From the NCBI GenBank assembly GCA_021776525.1, contig JAJFFT010000006.1, positions 496,001 to 560,000 of the forward strand: a DNA stretch of 64,000 nucleotides. The letters are read 5' to 3'. Position numbers and translations under genes: made by a program. Below the pieces are notes generated by a model that made no database searches, had not been told where the DNA came from, and saw only the letters and a program-made list of their open reading frames with translations. Positions 16,676 to 26,421 of this stretch are shown piece after piece (the stretch's first letter is position 1; each line of letters starts with the position of its first letter). Origin of the DNA: Robiginitomaculum sp. (GTDB taxonomy: Bacteria > Pseudomonadota > Alphaproteobacteria > Caulobacterales > Maricaulaceae).

Positions 16676-17256
16676 ACGGCCTCGATCAAGGCGCGTGCTT
16701 CTGGCCCGTTCCAGTCGGCACCGCCCGATAATCGCGCGCGCTCAATGCCGTCTTTGTCATAAAGCACCGTCAAGGGCAGGCCAGAGGGTTGCCCTGGTAC
16801 AGAAAGCTTTTGCGCCAAAGCAAAGCGGTTATCATGATAAAGCGGCAGGTTTTTAATGCCGGCCTTGGTCAAAAAGGCGATCGCCTCGGCTTTTGACCGG
16901 TCCATGTCGACCGCCAGAACCATAAACGCGTCACTACCCAGCTCGCCTTGCAGCATATCCAGCGAAGGCAGTTCTTCGACGCATGGCCCGCACCAACTGG
17001 CCCACAAGTTCAACAGCACGACTTTTCCCTGAAAGTCGGCCAATGTCACCGGCCCATCCGGTCCGCTAAACTCCGCCGTAGGTTGCGCTGGTGGTTGATT
17101 CAAAAAGACAAGCTCTTGCATTTCTCCGACGGCCAGCGGCCCAAGGGGGTTGCGCAACGCCGCAGGCGTCGATAGCGATTGCAAGACAACATATAACACA
17201 AAGGCTATGCCAGAGGCCGCAAGGATAATAAGGCTGTTTTTTCTAAACGTGGACAT
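16654..17256 (-). CDS. TlpA-like membrane-anchored thiol:disulfide reductase
   Basis: A 200-residue periplasmic thioredoxin-fold protein: N-terminal signal anchor (about 7-26), then a TlpA/ResA domain with the active-site WCGPC in NLWASWCGPCVEELP. Members keep periplasmic or copper-binding cysteines reduced, for example in cytochrome oxidase assembly. It is divergent from argH with 28 bases between starts, an arrangement common in alphaproteobacteria. Confidence 0.9.
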   Translation of the reverse strand: MSTFRKNSLIILAASGIAFVLYVVLQSLSTPAALRNPLGPLAVGEMQELVFLNQPPAQPTAEFSGPDGPVTLADFQGKVVLLNLWASWCGPCVEELPSLDMLQGELGSDAFMVLAVDMDRSKAEAIAFLTKAGIKNLPLYHDNRFALAQKLSVPGQPSGLPLTVLYDKDGIERARLSGGADWNGPEARALIEAVQSLSLR

Positions 17257-17284
17257 GGCTCGATTCTAGGCTGATATTTTACCG

Positions 17285-18697
17285 ATGACAAAAGACAATA
17301 ACACAGTTGAGCCTTCGGCGGCCAACGCTCTATGGGGCGGCCGCTTTGATGGGGCACCATCCTCAATCATGGAAGCGATAAACGCCTCGATCGGTGTGGA
17401 TAAACGCATGGCGGCACAGGATCTGGCCGGCTCGTCTGCCCATGCGGCGATGCTTTGTGCGTGCGGCATTATCAGCGCGGACGATGAAACCGCCATTCAG
17501 GCTGGCCTGAAACAGGTCGGCGAAGAAATAAAGGCGGGTGAATTTGCGTTTTCTGCGGCGCTTGAAGATATTCATATGAATATCGAGGCCCGTCTGACTG
17601 ATCTTATCGGCGAGCCAGCCGGGCGTTTGCACACGGCCCGCTCGCGCAATGATCAGGTGGCCACCGATTTACGGCTCTGGTTGCGCGGCGCACTGTATGA
17701 TGTTGATGCACTGTTGGCCGGGTTTCAAAAGGCCTTGTTGACGCTGGCCGAGGCCGAGGCAGAGACCATCATGCCGGGCTTTACGCATTTGCAAAGTGCC
17801 CAGCCGGTCAGTTTTGGCCACCATATGCTGGCCTATGTGGAAATGACGCACCGGGATCGTGGCCGCTTTGCGGATGCACAAAGGCGCCTTAATGAAAGCC
17901 CGCTGGGCGCGGCGGCGTTGGCCGGTACGGCTTATCCAATAGACCGTGATATGACTGCGAAAGCCTTGGGTTTTGATCGGCCCATGCGTAACTCGCTGGA
18001 CGCGGTGTCCGCCCGTGATTTTGCACTGGAGTTTTTAAGTGCGGCCAGCATTTGCGCGGTGCATTTGTCGCGTCTGGCCGAAGAGCTGGTAGTCTGGACC
18101 TCAGCGGGTTTTGCCTTTGTATCCCTCAGCGATCAGTTTTCCACCGGTTCATCCATTATGCCGCAAAAGCGTAACCCTGACGCCGCCGAGCTGGTACGCG
18201 CCAAAACCGGGCGCATTGTCGGCGATCTGAATGCACTGTTGATGGTCATGAAGGGCCTGCCTTTGGCCTATTCCAAAGACATGCAGGAAGATAAAGAACC
18301 GGTTTTTGACGCCTATGATGCCCTGTGCCTGTCTTTGTCGGCAATGACCGGCATGATGGCTGATCTGGGGGTTAACCGGGCCGCTTTGGCGGATGCCGCC
18401 GGGGCCGCCTTTTCAACCGCAACCGACCTTGCCGACTGGCTGGTGCGCGAGGCCGGTGTGCCGTTTCGCGAGGCCCACCACATTACCGGGCAGATTGTAA
18501 AGCTGGCCGAGAAACAGGGTATAACCCTGTCGGAATTATCGCTGAACGACATGCAAAGCATTTCGCCCAGGGTGAATAAAGCGGTCTATGCTGTGTTAAC
18601 GCCGCTGGCTTCGGCAACCAGCCGGACCAGTTTTGGCGGCACCTCGCCGATTAATGTCAAAGATCAAATAAAATTCTGGAAGGAAAACCTGTCATGA
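17285..18697 (+). CDS. argH: Argininosuccinate lyase
   Basis: Cleaves argininosuccinate to arginine and fumarate, the last step of arginine synthesis. The 470-residue protein has the fumarase/lyase superfamily signature [15 protein letters not shown] with its catalytic serine, plus the early LWGGRF and [13 protein letters not shown] segments. The stop overlaps the start of a small lipoprotein gene (ATGA). Confidence 0.97.
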   Translation: MTKDNNTVEPSAANALWGGRFDGAPSSIMEAINASIGVDKRMAAQDLAGSSAHAAMLCACGIISADDETAIQAGLKQVGEEIKAGEFAFSAALEDIHMNIEARLTDLIGEPAGRLHTARSRNDQVATDLRLWLRGALYDVDALLAGFQKALLTLAEAEAETIMPGFTHLQSAQPVSFGHHMLAYVEMTHRDRGRFADAQRRLNESPLGAAALAGTAYPIDRDMTAKALGFDRPMRNSLDAVSARDFALEFLSAASICAVHLSRLAEELVVWTSAGFAFVSLSDQFSTGSSIMPQKRNPDAAELVRAKTGRIVGDLNALLMVMKGLPLAYSKDMQEDKEPVFDAYDALCLSLSAMTGMMADLGVNRAALADAAGAAFSTATDLADWLVREAGVPFREAHHITGQIVKLAEKQGITLSELSLNDMQSISPRVNKAVYAVLTPLASATSRTSFGGTSPINVKDQIKFWKENLS

Positions 18698-18822
18698 AAA
18701 TCACCCGTTTTGCTGTGATGGCGATCGCCCTGTTGGCATTTGCAGCCTGTGGCTTACGTGATAATCCCGCAGTGCCACCAGCGCCTGGACAGGCCGAAAC
18801 CCCTGCTCCGGCTTCAAACTAA
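18694..18822 (+). CDS. Short LptM-like lipoprotein
   Basis: A 42-residue gene whose ATG overlaps the argH stop by four bases. The product is a short signal peptide (MKITRF, then a hydrophobic core) ending at Cys19 in FAACGLR, followed by a Pro/Ala-rich tail. The Cys-Gly-Leu start of the mature part and the argH position match LptM-like lipoproteins, which in E. coli assist maturation of the LPS transport protein LptD. The usual lysA neighbour is absent here: ubiH follows on the other strand. The residue at -3 of the lipobox is Phe, which is unusual. Confidence 0.7.
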   Translation: MKITRFAVMAIALLAFAACGLRDNPAVPPAPGQAETPAPASN

Positions 18823-18826
18823 TCTT

Positions 18827-20092
18827 TTATTGCGGTAATTCACCGCGCAGAAGATGCGGCAAAGCGCCAACGCCGCCGCCCGCCTCGCGGGCAAAGAACC
18901 GCCGGGCCGGGCCAATTTTGTCAACGGCGGCCATTCCAAGGCCACGAAGTAAGCGAATGGGCGCAACATCATTTGAAAACAACCGCACAAAGCCTTCTGT
19001 GGCGGCTAAAAGCGCGGTGTTATCAAACCGCCGCCATTGCTGATAACGCTCCAGCGCAATCGGATCGGCAATATCAAGGCCGGCGCGGGCCGTATCGGCC
19101 AACACATCGGCCAACGCTGCGGCATCGCGAATGCCGGCATTAAAGCCTTGCCCGGCGATCGGGTGCATGCCGTGGGCCGCATCGCCAACCAGCGCCAGAC
19201 GGGGCGCGATATACTTTTCGACAACCATCAAGGTCAATGGATAAGCCCAGCGTGGCCCGGCGGGGGTCAGCTCGCCCAAAAAGGACCCAAAGCGACGTTC
19301 CAGCTCAGCCTGAAAAAAATCATCAGGTGCGGTTTTCAAATACCGTGCTGCGGCGGGCGTTTCCGTCCACACCAAAGAGGCGCGATTGCCAGAAAGCGGT
19401 AAAATGGCAAATGGCCCATTGGGCAAAAAGTATTCGTGAGCAATGCCGTTATGGGGCATCTGGTGCGCAACGGTGGCAACCACGCCCCATTGCCCATACC
19501 CCCAGCCATGATGGCGAATGCTGGCGGCTTTTCGGGCTGGCGAGTTTCGCCCCTCTGCACCAACCACCAGGGCGGCACTTAGTACCTGGCCGTCGCTGAG
19601 GTGAACCTGTGCGCGGGCGCCCTCAAAGTTAAATTGTTCGGCTCGAACCTCTGCAATCAGTGTGATGGTTTTGCGGGATCGCGCCTCGCCCAGCAGGGCC
19701 ATGCGCATATGGCGGTTTTCCACCATCCACCCCAAAGGCTCTCCGGCGTCTTTGCCGGTAAATTCAGCCGCATCAAAATGCAGCATAAACGGGCCGGGGC
19801 CACCTTTACGCAGCCCGCTGTGGGGGCGTCCATCTGAAACCAGAATTTCATTGATCGGGCCTTTATTGTCACCCAAACGATCAGCAACCCCCAAGGCGCG
19901 CAACATGCGCATATTGGCATAGGCAATGGCCGAAGAGCGCCCATCAAATTCAGCAGCCAATTGGGTTTCAAAAGGCAAGGCATCAACAACACAGACACGC
20001 AATCCGGCACTGTCGAGCGCCAGCGCCGTGGTCAGACCAACCAGGCCACCACCCGAAATAATAACGTCATACACCGTGCTGTTTTTGCTCAT
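18827..20092 (-). CDS. UbiH/COQ6-family FAD-dependent monooxygenase
   Basis: A 421-residue flavoprotein hydroxylase of the ubiquinone pathway type. The FAD-binding GGGLVGLTTALAL is at the N-terminus and the second FAD motif, GDAAHGMHPIAGQGFN, is the UbiH/COQ6 signature. ATG 20092 begins MSKNSTVYDVIISGGG, placing the Rossmann strand at the usual distance; the longer frame adds 39 unrelated residues. Which ring position it hydroxylates cannot be told. The window also holds a COQ9 gene, a partner of this pathway. Confidence 0.9.
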   Translation of the reverse strand: MSKNSTVYDVIISGGGLVGLTTALALDSAGLRVCVVDALPFETQLAAEFDGRSSAIAYANMRMLRALGVADRLGDNKGPINEILVSDGRPHSGLRKGGPGPFMLHFDAAEFTGKDAGEPLGWMVENRHMRMALLGEARSRKTITLIAEVRAEQFNFEGARAQVHLSDGQVLSAALVVGAEGRNSPARKAASIRHHGWGYGQWGVVATVAHQMPHNGIAHEYFLPNGPFAILPLSGNRASLVWTETPAAARYLKTAPDDFFQAELERRFGSFLGELTPAGPRWAYPLTLMVVEKYIAPRLALVGDAAHGMHPIAGQGFNAGIRDAAALADVLADTARAGLDIADPIALERYQQWRRFDNTALLAATEGFVRLFSNDVAPIRLLRGLGMAAVDKIGPARRFFAREAGGGVGALPHLLRGELPQ

Positions 20093-20235
20093 TTTGGTAT
20101 CATAGCGCACCGGGAAACAAAGGCCAGCATTGAAGATGCGACAATTTCTGCATCTGTGATCTGCCAAAGCGTGGTTAAGCGTTGATTTTGCGGGCCATGG
20201 CAGGCACAAGACCCTATGGGAACAGGATCATAGAA

Positions 20236-21753
20236 ATGCAAAAACCTCGCACAGATATTGTTGCAAACACCCTTGCCTTTGAAGAACAACCGCTGATTAC
20301 ACCGACCGGTTTTCGTGAATATGATGCGCGCTGGTGGTTTGGTCGTCTGGACAGCGATAAACCGCCGCAAATCAATTTATTGGGTATTCAGGCTTTGGGT
20401 TTTGGCCTGGGGACGTTGATTTTCGAGCTGGGTAAAACCCCGGCCATTGTTGTGGGCCACGATTATCGCTCGTATTCGCTTTCGATCAAACAGGCGCTGA
20501 CGCTTGGTCTGATGCGCGCCGGGGTGCGGGTTCATGATATCGGTCTGGCACTGTCCCCAACGGCGTATTATGCGCAGTTTGATCTGGATGTGCCGTGCGT
20601 CGCCATGGTCACCGCCAGCCATAATGAAAATGGCTGGACCGGGGTCAAAATGGGTGTCGAGCGCCCCTTAACCTTTGGTCCAGAAGAAATGAGCCGCCTG
20701 AAGGAGATCGTTCTTGGCGGCGAGGGCCTTGCCCGTGACGGCGGCGCTTTATTTCACGAGGCCGGTGTTCGAGAACGATATCTGGACGATCTGGCCAGCG
20801 GTGAAAGGCTCACCCGTAAAATCAAAGTCGTTGCGGCCTGTGGCAACGGCACGGCGGCGGCTTTTGCGGTTGAGGCTCTGACTGCCATTGGTGCCGAGGT
20901 GATACCGCTTGATTGTACGCTGGATTACACATTTCCGCGCTATAACCCGAACCCCGAAGACATGAAAATGCTGCATGCCATGGCGGATGCCGTGCGTGAA
21001 CATGGCGCCGATCTGGCACTGGGTTTTGATGGCGATGGTGATCGGTGCGGCGTGGTTGATAATACTGGTGAAGAGATATTTGCCGATAAGGTTGGCGTCA
21101 TGCTGGCCCGTGATTTATCGGCGCGATATGAGAATGCTGTATTTGTCGCCGATGTGAAATCCACCGGCATATATGCCATGGACCCAGTGCTTAAAAAAAA
21201 CGGCGCAACAACGGATTATTACAAAACCGGGCATTCCTATATCAAACGACGGACCAATGATCTGGGTGCGTTGGCCGGGTTTGAAAAGTCCGGGCATTAT
21301 TTTTTTCGCCCGCCTATCGGCCGGGGTTATGATGACGGACTGGTGACTGGCATCGCAATTTTACAGATGCTGGACCGCAATCCAGACATGTCCATGTCCG
21401 ACCTGAAAGACGCTTTGCCCAAAACCTGGGGCAGCCCGACCATGTCGCCGGCCTGTGCCGACGAGGTTAAATACGATGTGGTGGCGCGTATTGTCACTGA
21501 ATATGAAGCGGCCTATGCGGGCGGCGAAAAAATATTGGGACAGAGCATTACCAGCGTGGTTACCGTTAATGGTGTGCGGGTCACGCTGGAAGACGGGACA
21601 TGGGGTCTGGTGCGGGCCTCGTCCAACACGCCCAACCTGGTTGTGGTGGTTGAAAGCCCGGCCTCGGAAGAGAATTTACGCGCTATGTTTGCTGACATAG
21701 AGGCCCGATTGTCAGACCACCCAGAAATCGGCGCCTTTGATCAAAAACTCTAG
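20236..21753 (+). CDS. Phosphomannomutase/phosphoglucomutase (AlgC type)
   Basis: Alpha-D-phosphohexomutase of 505 residues. The phosphoserine loop is TASHNENGWTG, the Mg-binding loop GFDGDGDRCG, and the sugar-binding loop FEKSGHYFF. The serine cycles as phosphoserine while interconverting hexose 6- and 1-phosphates. ATG 20236 gives a normal N-terminus leading to LITPTGFREYDARWW. It lies 24 bases upstream of ugd and near galU and glmM, which together supply sugar nucleotides for polysaccharide. Mannose versus glucose preference is open. Confidence 0.9.
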   Translation: MQKPRTDIVANTLAFEEQPLITPTGFREYDARWWFGRLDSDKPPQINLLGIQALGFGLGTLIFELGKTPAIVVGHDYRSYSLSIKQALTLGLMRAGVRVHDIGLALSPTAYYAQFDLDVPCVAMVTASHNENGWTGVKMGVERPLTFGPEEMSRLKEIVLGGEGLARDGGALFHEAGVRERYLDDLASGERLTRKIKVVAACGNGTAAAFAVEALTAIGAEVIPLDCTLDYTFPRYNPNPEDMKMLHAMADAVREHGADLALGFDGDGDRCGVVDNTGEEIFADKVGVMLARDLSARYENAVFVADVKSTGIYAMDPVLKKNGATTDYYKTGHSYIKRRTNDLGALAGFEKSGHYFFRPPIGRGYDDGLVTGIAILQMLDRNPDMSMSDLKDALPKTWGSPTMSPACADEVKYDVVARIVTEYEAAYAGGEKILGQSITSVVTVNGVRVTLEDGTWGLVRASSNTPNLVVVVESPASEENLRAMFADIEARLSDHPEIGAFDQKL

Positions 21754-21777
21754 GTGGAAAGATAAGGATAAACGACG

Positions 21778-23091
21778 ATGCGCGTGGCAATGATAGGTAC
21801 GGGATATGTCGGCTTGGTTTCTGGTGTCTGTTTTGCAGACTTTGGCCATCAGGTTGTTTGCGTTGATAAAGACGAGCGCAAAATAGGTCTTTTAAAGAAC
21901 GGCGGCATCCCGATTTACGAGCCGGGTCTGGATGATCTGGTCAGTAAAAACGTTGCAGAAGGTCGTCTGGCATTCTCAACAGATTTGAAAACCGCTGTGC
22001 AGGACGCCGATGCGGTGTTTATTGCGGTGGGCACACCATCACGGCGCGGCGATGGTTTCGCCGACCTGTCCTATGTTAATGCTGCCGTTGAAGACATCGC
22101 AGCGGCGATCAACGGCTTTACCGTCGTGGTGACCAAATCCACAGTCCCGGTCGGGACGGGCGATGAGGTGGAACGGTTGATCAATGAGGTCCGTCCTGAT
22201 GCGGATTATGCCGTGGTTTCCAATCCTGAATTTTTGCGCGAAGGGGCGGCCATTCGTGATTTTAAGCGCCCGGACCGGGTTATTGTCGGCAGCGAAGATG
22301 TTCGTGCTCAAGAGGTCATGCGGGCCCTCTATCGTCCACTTTTTTTGAATGAAACACCGATAGTGTTTACCTCGCGGCGCTCATCCGAAATGATTAAATA
22401 TGCCGCCAATGCCTTTTTGGCGACCAAGATCACCTTCATCAATGAAATGGCTGATTTGTGCGAACACACGGGCGCCGATGTGCAGGCGGTATCGCGCGGT
22501 ATTGGCTTGGACAAGCGCATTGGGTCGAAATTTTTGCACGCCGGGCCGGGCTATGGCGGGTCATGTTTTCCAAAAGACACGCTGGCGCTGGTGCGTACGG
22601 CCCGCGAGGCCGGAACGCCTTTGCATCTGGTCGAATCTGTTGTTGAGATCAATGACCGGCGTAAAGCGGCGATGGCTGACAAAATCATTGCCGCCTGCAA
22701 TGGTCAGATCAAGGGTAAAACCATTGGCGTGCTGGGCCTGGCCTTTAAGCCCAATACTGATGATATGCGTGATGCACCATCTTTGGCGATTATACCGCCG
22801 CTGCTGGCTGGCGGTGCCAAGGTGCGAGCCTTTGACCCTGAAAGCATGGACGAGGCACGCCCGCTTTTGCCCGGCGTAGAGTTTTGTGATGGGGCTTATG
22901 AGGCTGCGCAAGGCGCTGATGCGTTGGTCATTGTTACCGAGTGGGACCAGTTTCGCGCCCTTGATCTGACGCGGATCAAAGCCTTGATGAAAACCCCGTT
23001 ATTGGTAGACTTGCGTAATATTTACACACCGCAGGAAATTTTGGATCTTGGCTTTGCCTATGACAGCATTGGCCGCCCTCAAAACACATAA
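21778..23091 (+). CDS. ugd: UDP-glucose 6-dehydrogenase
   Basis: Oxidises UDP-glucose to UDP-glucuronate with two NAD+. The 437-residue protein has the N-terminal GTGYVGLVSGVCFADFG dinucleotide fold, the catalytic cysteine in GPGYGGSCFPKD and the C-terminal GLAFKPNTDD segment. With galU nearby this gives a direct glucose 1-phosphate to UDP-glucuronate route. Related GDP-mannose dehydrogenases share the fold, but the sequence is UDP-glucose type. It converges with glmM, 8 bases apart. Confidence 0.94.
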   Translation: MRVAMIGTGYVGLVSGVCFADFGHQVVCVDKDERKIGLLKNGGIPIYEPGLDDLVSKNVAEGRLAFSTDLKTAVQDADAVFIAVGTPSRRGDGFADLSYVNAAVEDIAAAINGFTVVVTKSTVPVGTGDEVERLINEVRPDADYAVVSNPEFLREGAAIRDFKRPDRVIVGSEDVRAQEVMRALYRPLFLNETPIVFTSRRSSEMIKYAANAFLATKITFINEMADLCEHTGADVQAVSRGIGLDKRIGSKFLHAGPGYGGSCFPKDTLALVRTAREAGTPLHLVESVVEINDRRKAAMADKIIAACNGQIKGKTIGVLGLAFKPNTDDMRDAPSLAIIPPLLAGGAKVRAFDPESMDEARPLLPGVEFCDGAYEAAQGADALVIVTEWDQFRALDLTRIKALMKTPLLVDLRNIYTPQEILDLGFAYDSIGRPQNT

Positions 23092-23099
23092 CCCCTTGC

Positions 23100-24431
23100 T
23101 TACAAAGCGGTAAGTGCATCTTCCACCAATTTGATGGCCTGTCTGGCCGTGTGCGGGTTGTCACATTCCGCCATAATACGAACCAACGGTTCTGTACCGG
23201 ACGGGCGAACCAACAGGCGCCCCGCATCGCCAAGAACCACCTTGGCCTGTGCGCAGGCTTCTTTGACCGCGGGATTATCCATAGGGTTGATTCCGGGCGG
23301 GCGGGGTACGTTTTGCATAAATTGTGGCAGGGGTGAAAATGGCCGCAAAACCTGACTTGCCGGCCCGGATGCTGCGCCCAGCACTTTTAACGCCGCAACC
23401 GCGGCAATCAGACCATCACCGGATGGACACAGGTCCGGCATGCGTAAATGCCCGGATTGCTCACCGCCCAGATTGGCCCCCAATTCATCCAGCCTTGCCG
23501 CGACATAACGATCACCAACGTCGGTACGTTCCAGATCAAGACCGATGGTTTTCAAATAGATTTGCAGGCCCAGATTGGACATATGGGTGGCGACCACAGC
23601 ACCGCTGCGCAACTGACCACGCGCGGCCCAGTCTTTTGCAATGCTGGCCAACAGTAAATCGCCATCAATCAGACCGCCCATTTCATCAACCATCAACACC
23701 CGGTCTGCATCACCATCAAAGGCAATGCCGGCATCGGCCCCAAGGGCTGTAACGCGCTGTTGCAAAACCTGCGGTGCGGTTGAACCGCATTCCAGATTGA
23801 TGTTTTTACCGTCCGGTTCGGCATGCAGAACATCAATTTTGGCACCCATATTTCGCAAAATATCCGGGGCCAGAAACGATGCGGCCCCGTGGGAGCAATC
23901 GATCACCAGATGCATGCCTTTTAATGGCGTGCCGGGCGCGGCGGCGCGAACCGCCTGTGCATAAAGCTCACTGACCGCAGAGGTCTGGTCGATCCTGCCG
24001 ATCGTTGTGCCGGGGCCGGGGCATGTGGCTTTTTTATCGTTGATACAGTCTTGCAAGGTGTTTTGTTCATCTTCATCCAGTTTGTCGCCAGATCGACCAA
24101 AAAACTTGATACCATTGTCTTCAGCCGGATTGTGCGACGCGGTCAGCATAATGCCCAATGCCGCGCCGCGTTCACGAACGGCCAGCCCCACCGCGGCGGT
24201 CGGCACAACGCCGGCCAGCAGAACATTGGCTCCACCGGAGGATAGGCCGGCGCTTAATGCGGCTTCGAGCATGGGGCCAGAGGCGCGGGTGTCGCGTCCT
24301 ACAAAGACCAATGCCCCGGTGCCGGTAATGCGTGCCGCGGCTTGTCCGATGCGGCACATGCTGAGCGCATCAATTGGTGCTGCGTTGGCCTTGCCGCGAA
24401 CGCCGTCGGTGCCAAATGTAATCGTCTGCAT
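23100..24431 (-). CDS. glmM: Phosphoglucosamine mutase
   Basis: Converts glucosamine 6-phosphate to glucosamine 1-phosphate for UDP-GlcNAc, peptidoglycan and LPS. The 443-residue sequence shows the phosphoserine loop TASHNPAEDNGIKFFG, the metal loop AFDGDADRV, the sugar loop GGEQSGH and the phosphate-binding RPSGTEPLVR. The GEQSGH loop separates it from the AlgC-type mutase at 20.2 kb. It is divergent from galU. Confidence 0.95.
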   Translation of the reverse strand: MQTITFGTDGVRGKANAAPIDALSMCRIGQAAARITGTGALVFVGRDTRASGPMLEAALSAGLSSGGANVLLAGVVPTAAVGLAVRERGAALGIMLTASHNPAEDNGIKFFGRSGDKLDEDEQNTLQDCINDKKATCPGPGTTIGRIDQTSAVSELYAQAVRAAAPGTPLKGMHLVIDCSHGAASFLAPDILRNMGAKIDVLHAEPDGKNINLECGSTAPQVLQQRVTALGADAGIAFDGDADRVLMVDEMGGLIDGDLLLASIAKDWAARGQLRSGAVVATHMSNLGLQIYLKTIGLDLERTDVGDRYVAARLDELGANLGGEQSGHLRMPDLCPSGDGLIAAVAALKVLGAASGPASQVLRPFSPLPQFMQNVPRPPGINPMDNPAVKEACAQAKVVLGDAGRLLVRPSGTEPLVRIMAECDNPHTARQAIKLVEDALTAL

Positions 24432-24537
24432 GGCGCAATCCTGTATGATTTGTGGGGCCAGTATTGCCTTGATCTGGTCAATTGCCTAGGGTCTGCATCG
24501 GTGAAATACACCGGGATTTTCTTTGTTGGGGGTGGTG

Positions 24538-25407
24538 ATGAAACCATTACGCAAGGCCGTTCTTCCTGTTGCTGGCCTTGGTACACGGGTTTTGCCCGCT
24601 ACCAAATCAATCCCCAAGGAAATGTTGCCCATTGTTGACCGCCCGGCGGTTCAATATGTGGTCGATGAGGCGCGTGAGGCAGGGATCGAACATATTGTGT
24701 TTGTGACCGGACGGGCCAAAAGCGCCATCGAAGACTATTTCGACAGGGCCTTTGAATTGGAAACTATCTTACGCGGCAAGGGCAAACAGGACGTGCTTGA
24801 CGCGCTGGCCAAGGTATTGCCCGAACCCGGCACGATGAGTTTTGTGCGCCAACAGGCTCCCTTGGGCCTGGGTCATGCGATCTGGTGCGCACGCGACATT
24901 ATCGGGGATGAGCCTTTTGCTGTATTGCTTCCTGATGTGCTGATTCAGGGAAAACCCGGATGTCTGCGCCAAATGGTCGAGGTTTATGAGGATAAGGGCG
25001 GCAACATTATTGCCGTTGACGAAGTGCCGCGTGAAGACGTTGGTCAATACGGCGTTATTGATCCAAAAACACAGGACGGACGGATCATTGAAATGCGCGG
25101 CATGGTTGAAAAACCGGATATTGAAGACGCGCCATCGAACTTGAAAATTACCGGGCGATATATCCTGCAACCGGAAGTTTTGGGCCTTCTTGAAAACCAG
25201 GAAACCGGCGCTGGCGGCGAGGTCCAACTCACCGACGCCATGGCCCGGCTGATGAAATCCCAACCATTTTTTGCGCTTCAATATGAGGGCGCAGATTTTG
25301 ATTGTGGTAATCGGCTGGGCTATTTACGCGCCATCACCCATTACGCGCTCAAGCATGAGACACTGGGCGAGCGGGCTCGCATGATGTTCGAAGAGGCTTT
25401 AAAGTAG
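24538..25407 (+). CDS. galU: UTP-glucose-1-phosphate uridylyltransferase
   Basis: Makes UDP-glucose from UTP and glucose 1-phosphate. The 289-residue enzyme has the nucleotidyltransferase start AVLPVAGLGTRVLPATKS and PKEMLPIVDRP, and later GGEVQLTDAM and FDCGNRLGYL. ATG 24538 is preceded by a G-rich ribosome site (GGGGGTGGTG); an in-frame TTG five codons earlier is less likely. It completes a set with ugd, the AlgC-type mutase and glmM. Confidence 0.95.
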   Translation: MKPLRKAVLPVAGLGTRVLPATKSIPKEMLPIVDRPAVQYVVDEAREAGIEHIVFVTGRAKSAIEDYFDRAFELETILRGKGKQDVLDALAKVLPEPGTMSFVRQQAPLGLGHAIWCARDIIGDEPFAVLLPDVLIQGKPGCLRQMVEVYEDKGGNIIAVDEVPREDVGQYGVIDPKTQDGRIIEMRGMVEKPDIEDAPSNLKITGRYILQPEVLGLLENQETGAGGEVQLTDAMARLMKSQPFFALQYEGADFDCGNRLGYLRAITHYALKHETLGERARMMFEEALK

Positions 25408-25417
25408 GCGCTTTGGA

Positions 25418-26293
25418 CTAAGGGCGTTTGCTTTCATAGGCTCCGGCGGCTTTTAGGCGCTCTACCCGGCGCAATGCCGCCCGCGCCGCCTGCCATTTCC
25501 ACCATACAAAAGCGATTTTGGGGCCATCTACCAGATAGCGCCGCCACATGCGTTTTGGCTCGCTCAGCAAACGATAAAGCCATTCCAGACGGTTGCGCTG
25601 CATCCATTTGGGGGCGCGGCGCACCTTGCCGGCCAGAAAATCCAAAGAGGCGCCAACGCAAAGGCCGGTGCCTTGACAATCGCCGCGACGCAGACAGGCC
25701 CGTGCGATCATTTCTTGTTGCGGCGAGCCGACACAGAAGAATACAAAACGCGCAGGGTTCTTGGAGACAAATTCGGCGCATTGCTCTACGGCCAGAAGAT
25801 TATGGCGCAGGCCCATGGGTGGCTCGTACCAGCGCACATCTTGCAAGCCATACCGTGCTTTGACCGCTGCAATGGTTTGCGCATCGGCCCCGATCACCGT
25901 GACGGTTTCGTTCGGGTCTATGCTGTTTTCCAGCAGATGCCGGGTCAGGTCCGAGCCGGGCGTGACAGCAATTTTTTCACCGCTGATGGCGGCAATCAGC
26001 TCTAATATTCTGGAATCGCATACCGTCAGCCAGGCCTGTTTATAAAGCGCCCTTACCCAATCCGGCTCGGTTTGCAGGCGGACCAGGTGATCAACATTGG
26101 GGGTGACCACAAACTTAAAGGGCGACCCCGCGGCGCGATCTGATATCCGGTCAACGGTCTGATGAAAGTCTATGCGGTCAAATGTGGCGTTGAGAAACCA
26201 GACATAGCGGTTTTGCTGACGCCGATCAGGCTGGCCACGGTCTTTCCTGCGCCGATCAGGCTTTACGTCTGGTGTATGATCTAAAACGCTCAA
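25418..26293 (-). CDS. WecG/TagA/CpsF-family glycosyltransferase
   Basis: A 291-residue GT26 enzyme of the type that adds N-acetylmannosamine(-uronate) or a related sugar to a lipid-linked acceptor. Family motifs: TPNVDHLV, CVGSPQQEMIA, VGASLDFLAGKVRRAP and MQRNRLEWLYRL. The first 25 residues are charged, with two DRR repeats. The start is TTG 26293, preceded by AGGA at good distance. It stands alone: no polymerase, flippase or other glycosyltransferase is adjacent, although galU, ugd and glmM lie just upstream. Confidence 0.9.
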   Translation of the reverse strand: MSVLDHTPDVKPDRRRKDRGQPDRRQQNRYVWFLNATFDRIDFHQTVDRISDRAAGSPFKFVVTPNVDHLVRLQTEPDWVRALYKQAWLTVCDSRILELIAAISGEKIAVTPGSDLTRHLLENSIDPNETVTVIGADAQTIAAVKARYGLQDVRWYEPPMGLRHNLLAVEQCAEFVSKNPARFVFFCVGSPQQEMIARACLRRGDCQGTGLCVGASLDFLAGKVRRAPKWMQRNRLEWLYRLLSEPKRMWRRYLVDGPKIAFVWWKWQAARAALRRVERLKAAGAYESKRP

Positions 26294-26421
26294 GGCTTTA
26301 TCCTGTCTTTTTCAGCAATAACCTTAGCGCAAAGCCGTTAACGGAGCCCTTCGCAGTATGCAGATTTTCTTATGCGCAAGATTCGGGTGGCATCGCGCCG
26401 CGAAGGCGTTAAATTCTGCGC

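Noticed and set aside
22400-22879. A 159-residue plus-strand frame within ugd
   Set aside because: Lies wholly inside a well-supported gene in another frame, with Trp/Cys/Arg-rich shadow composition.
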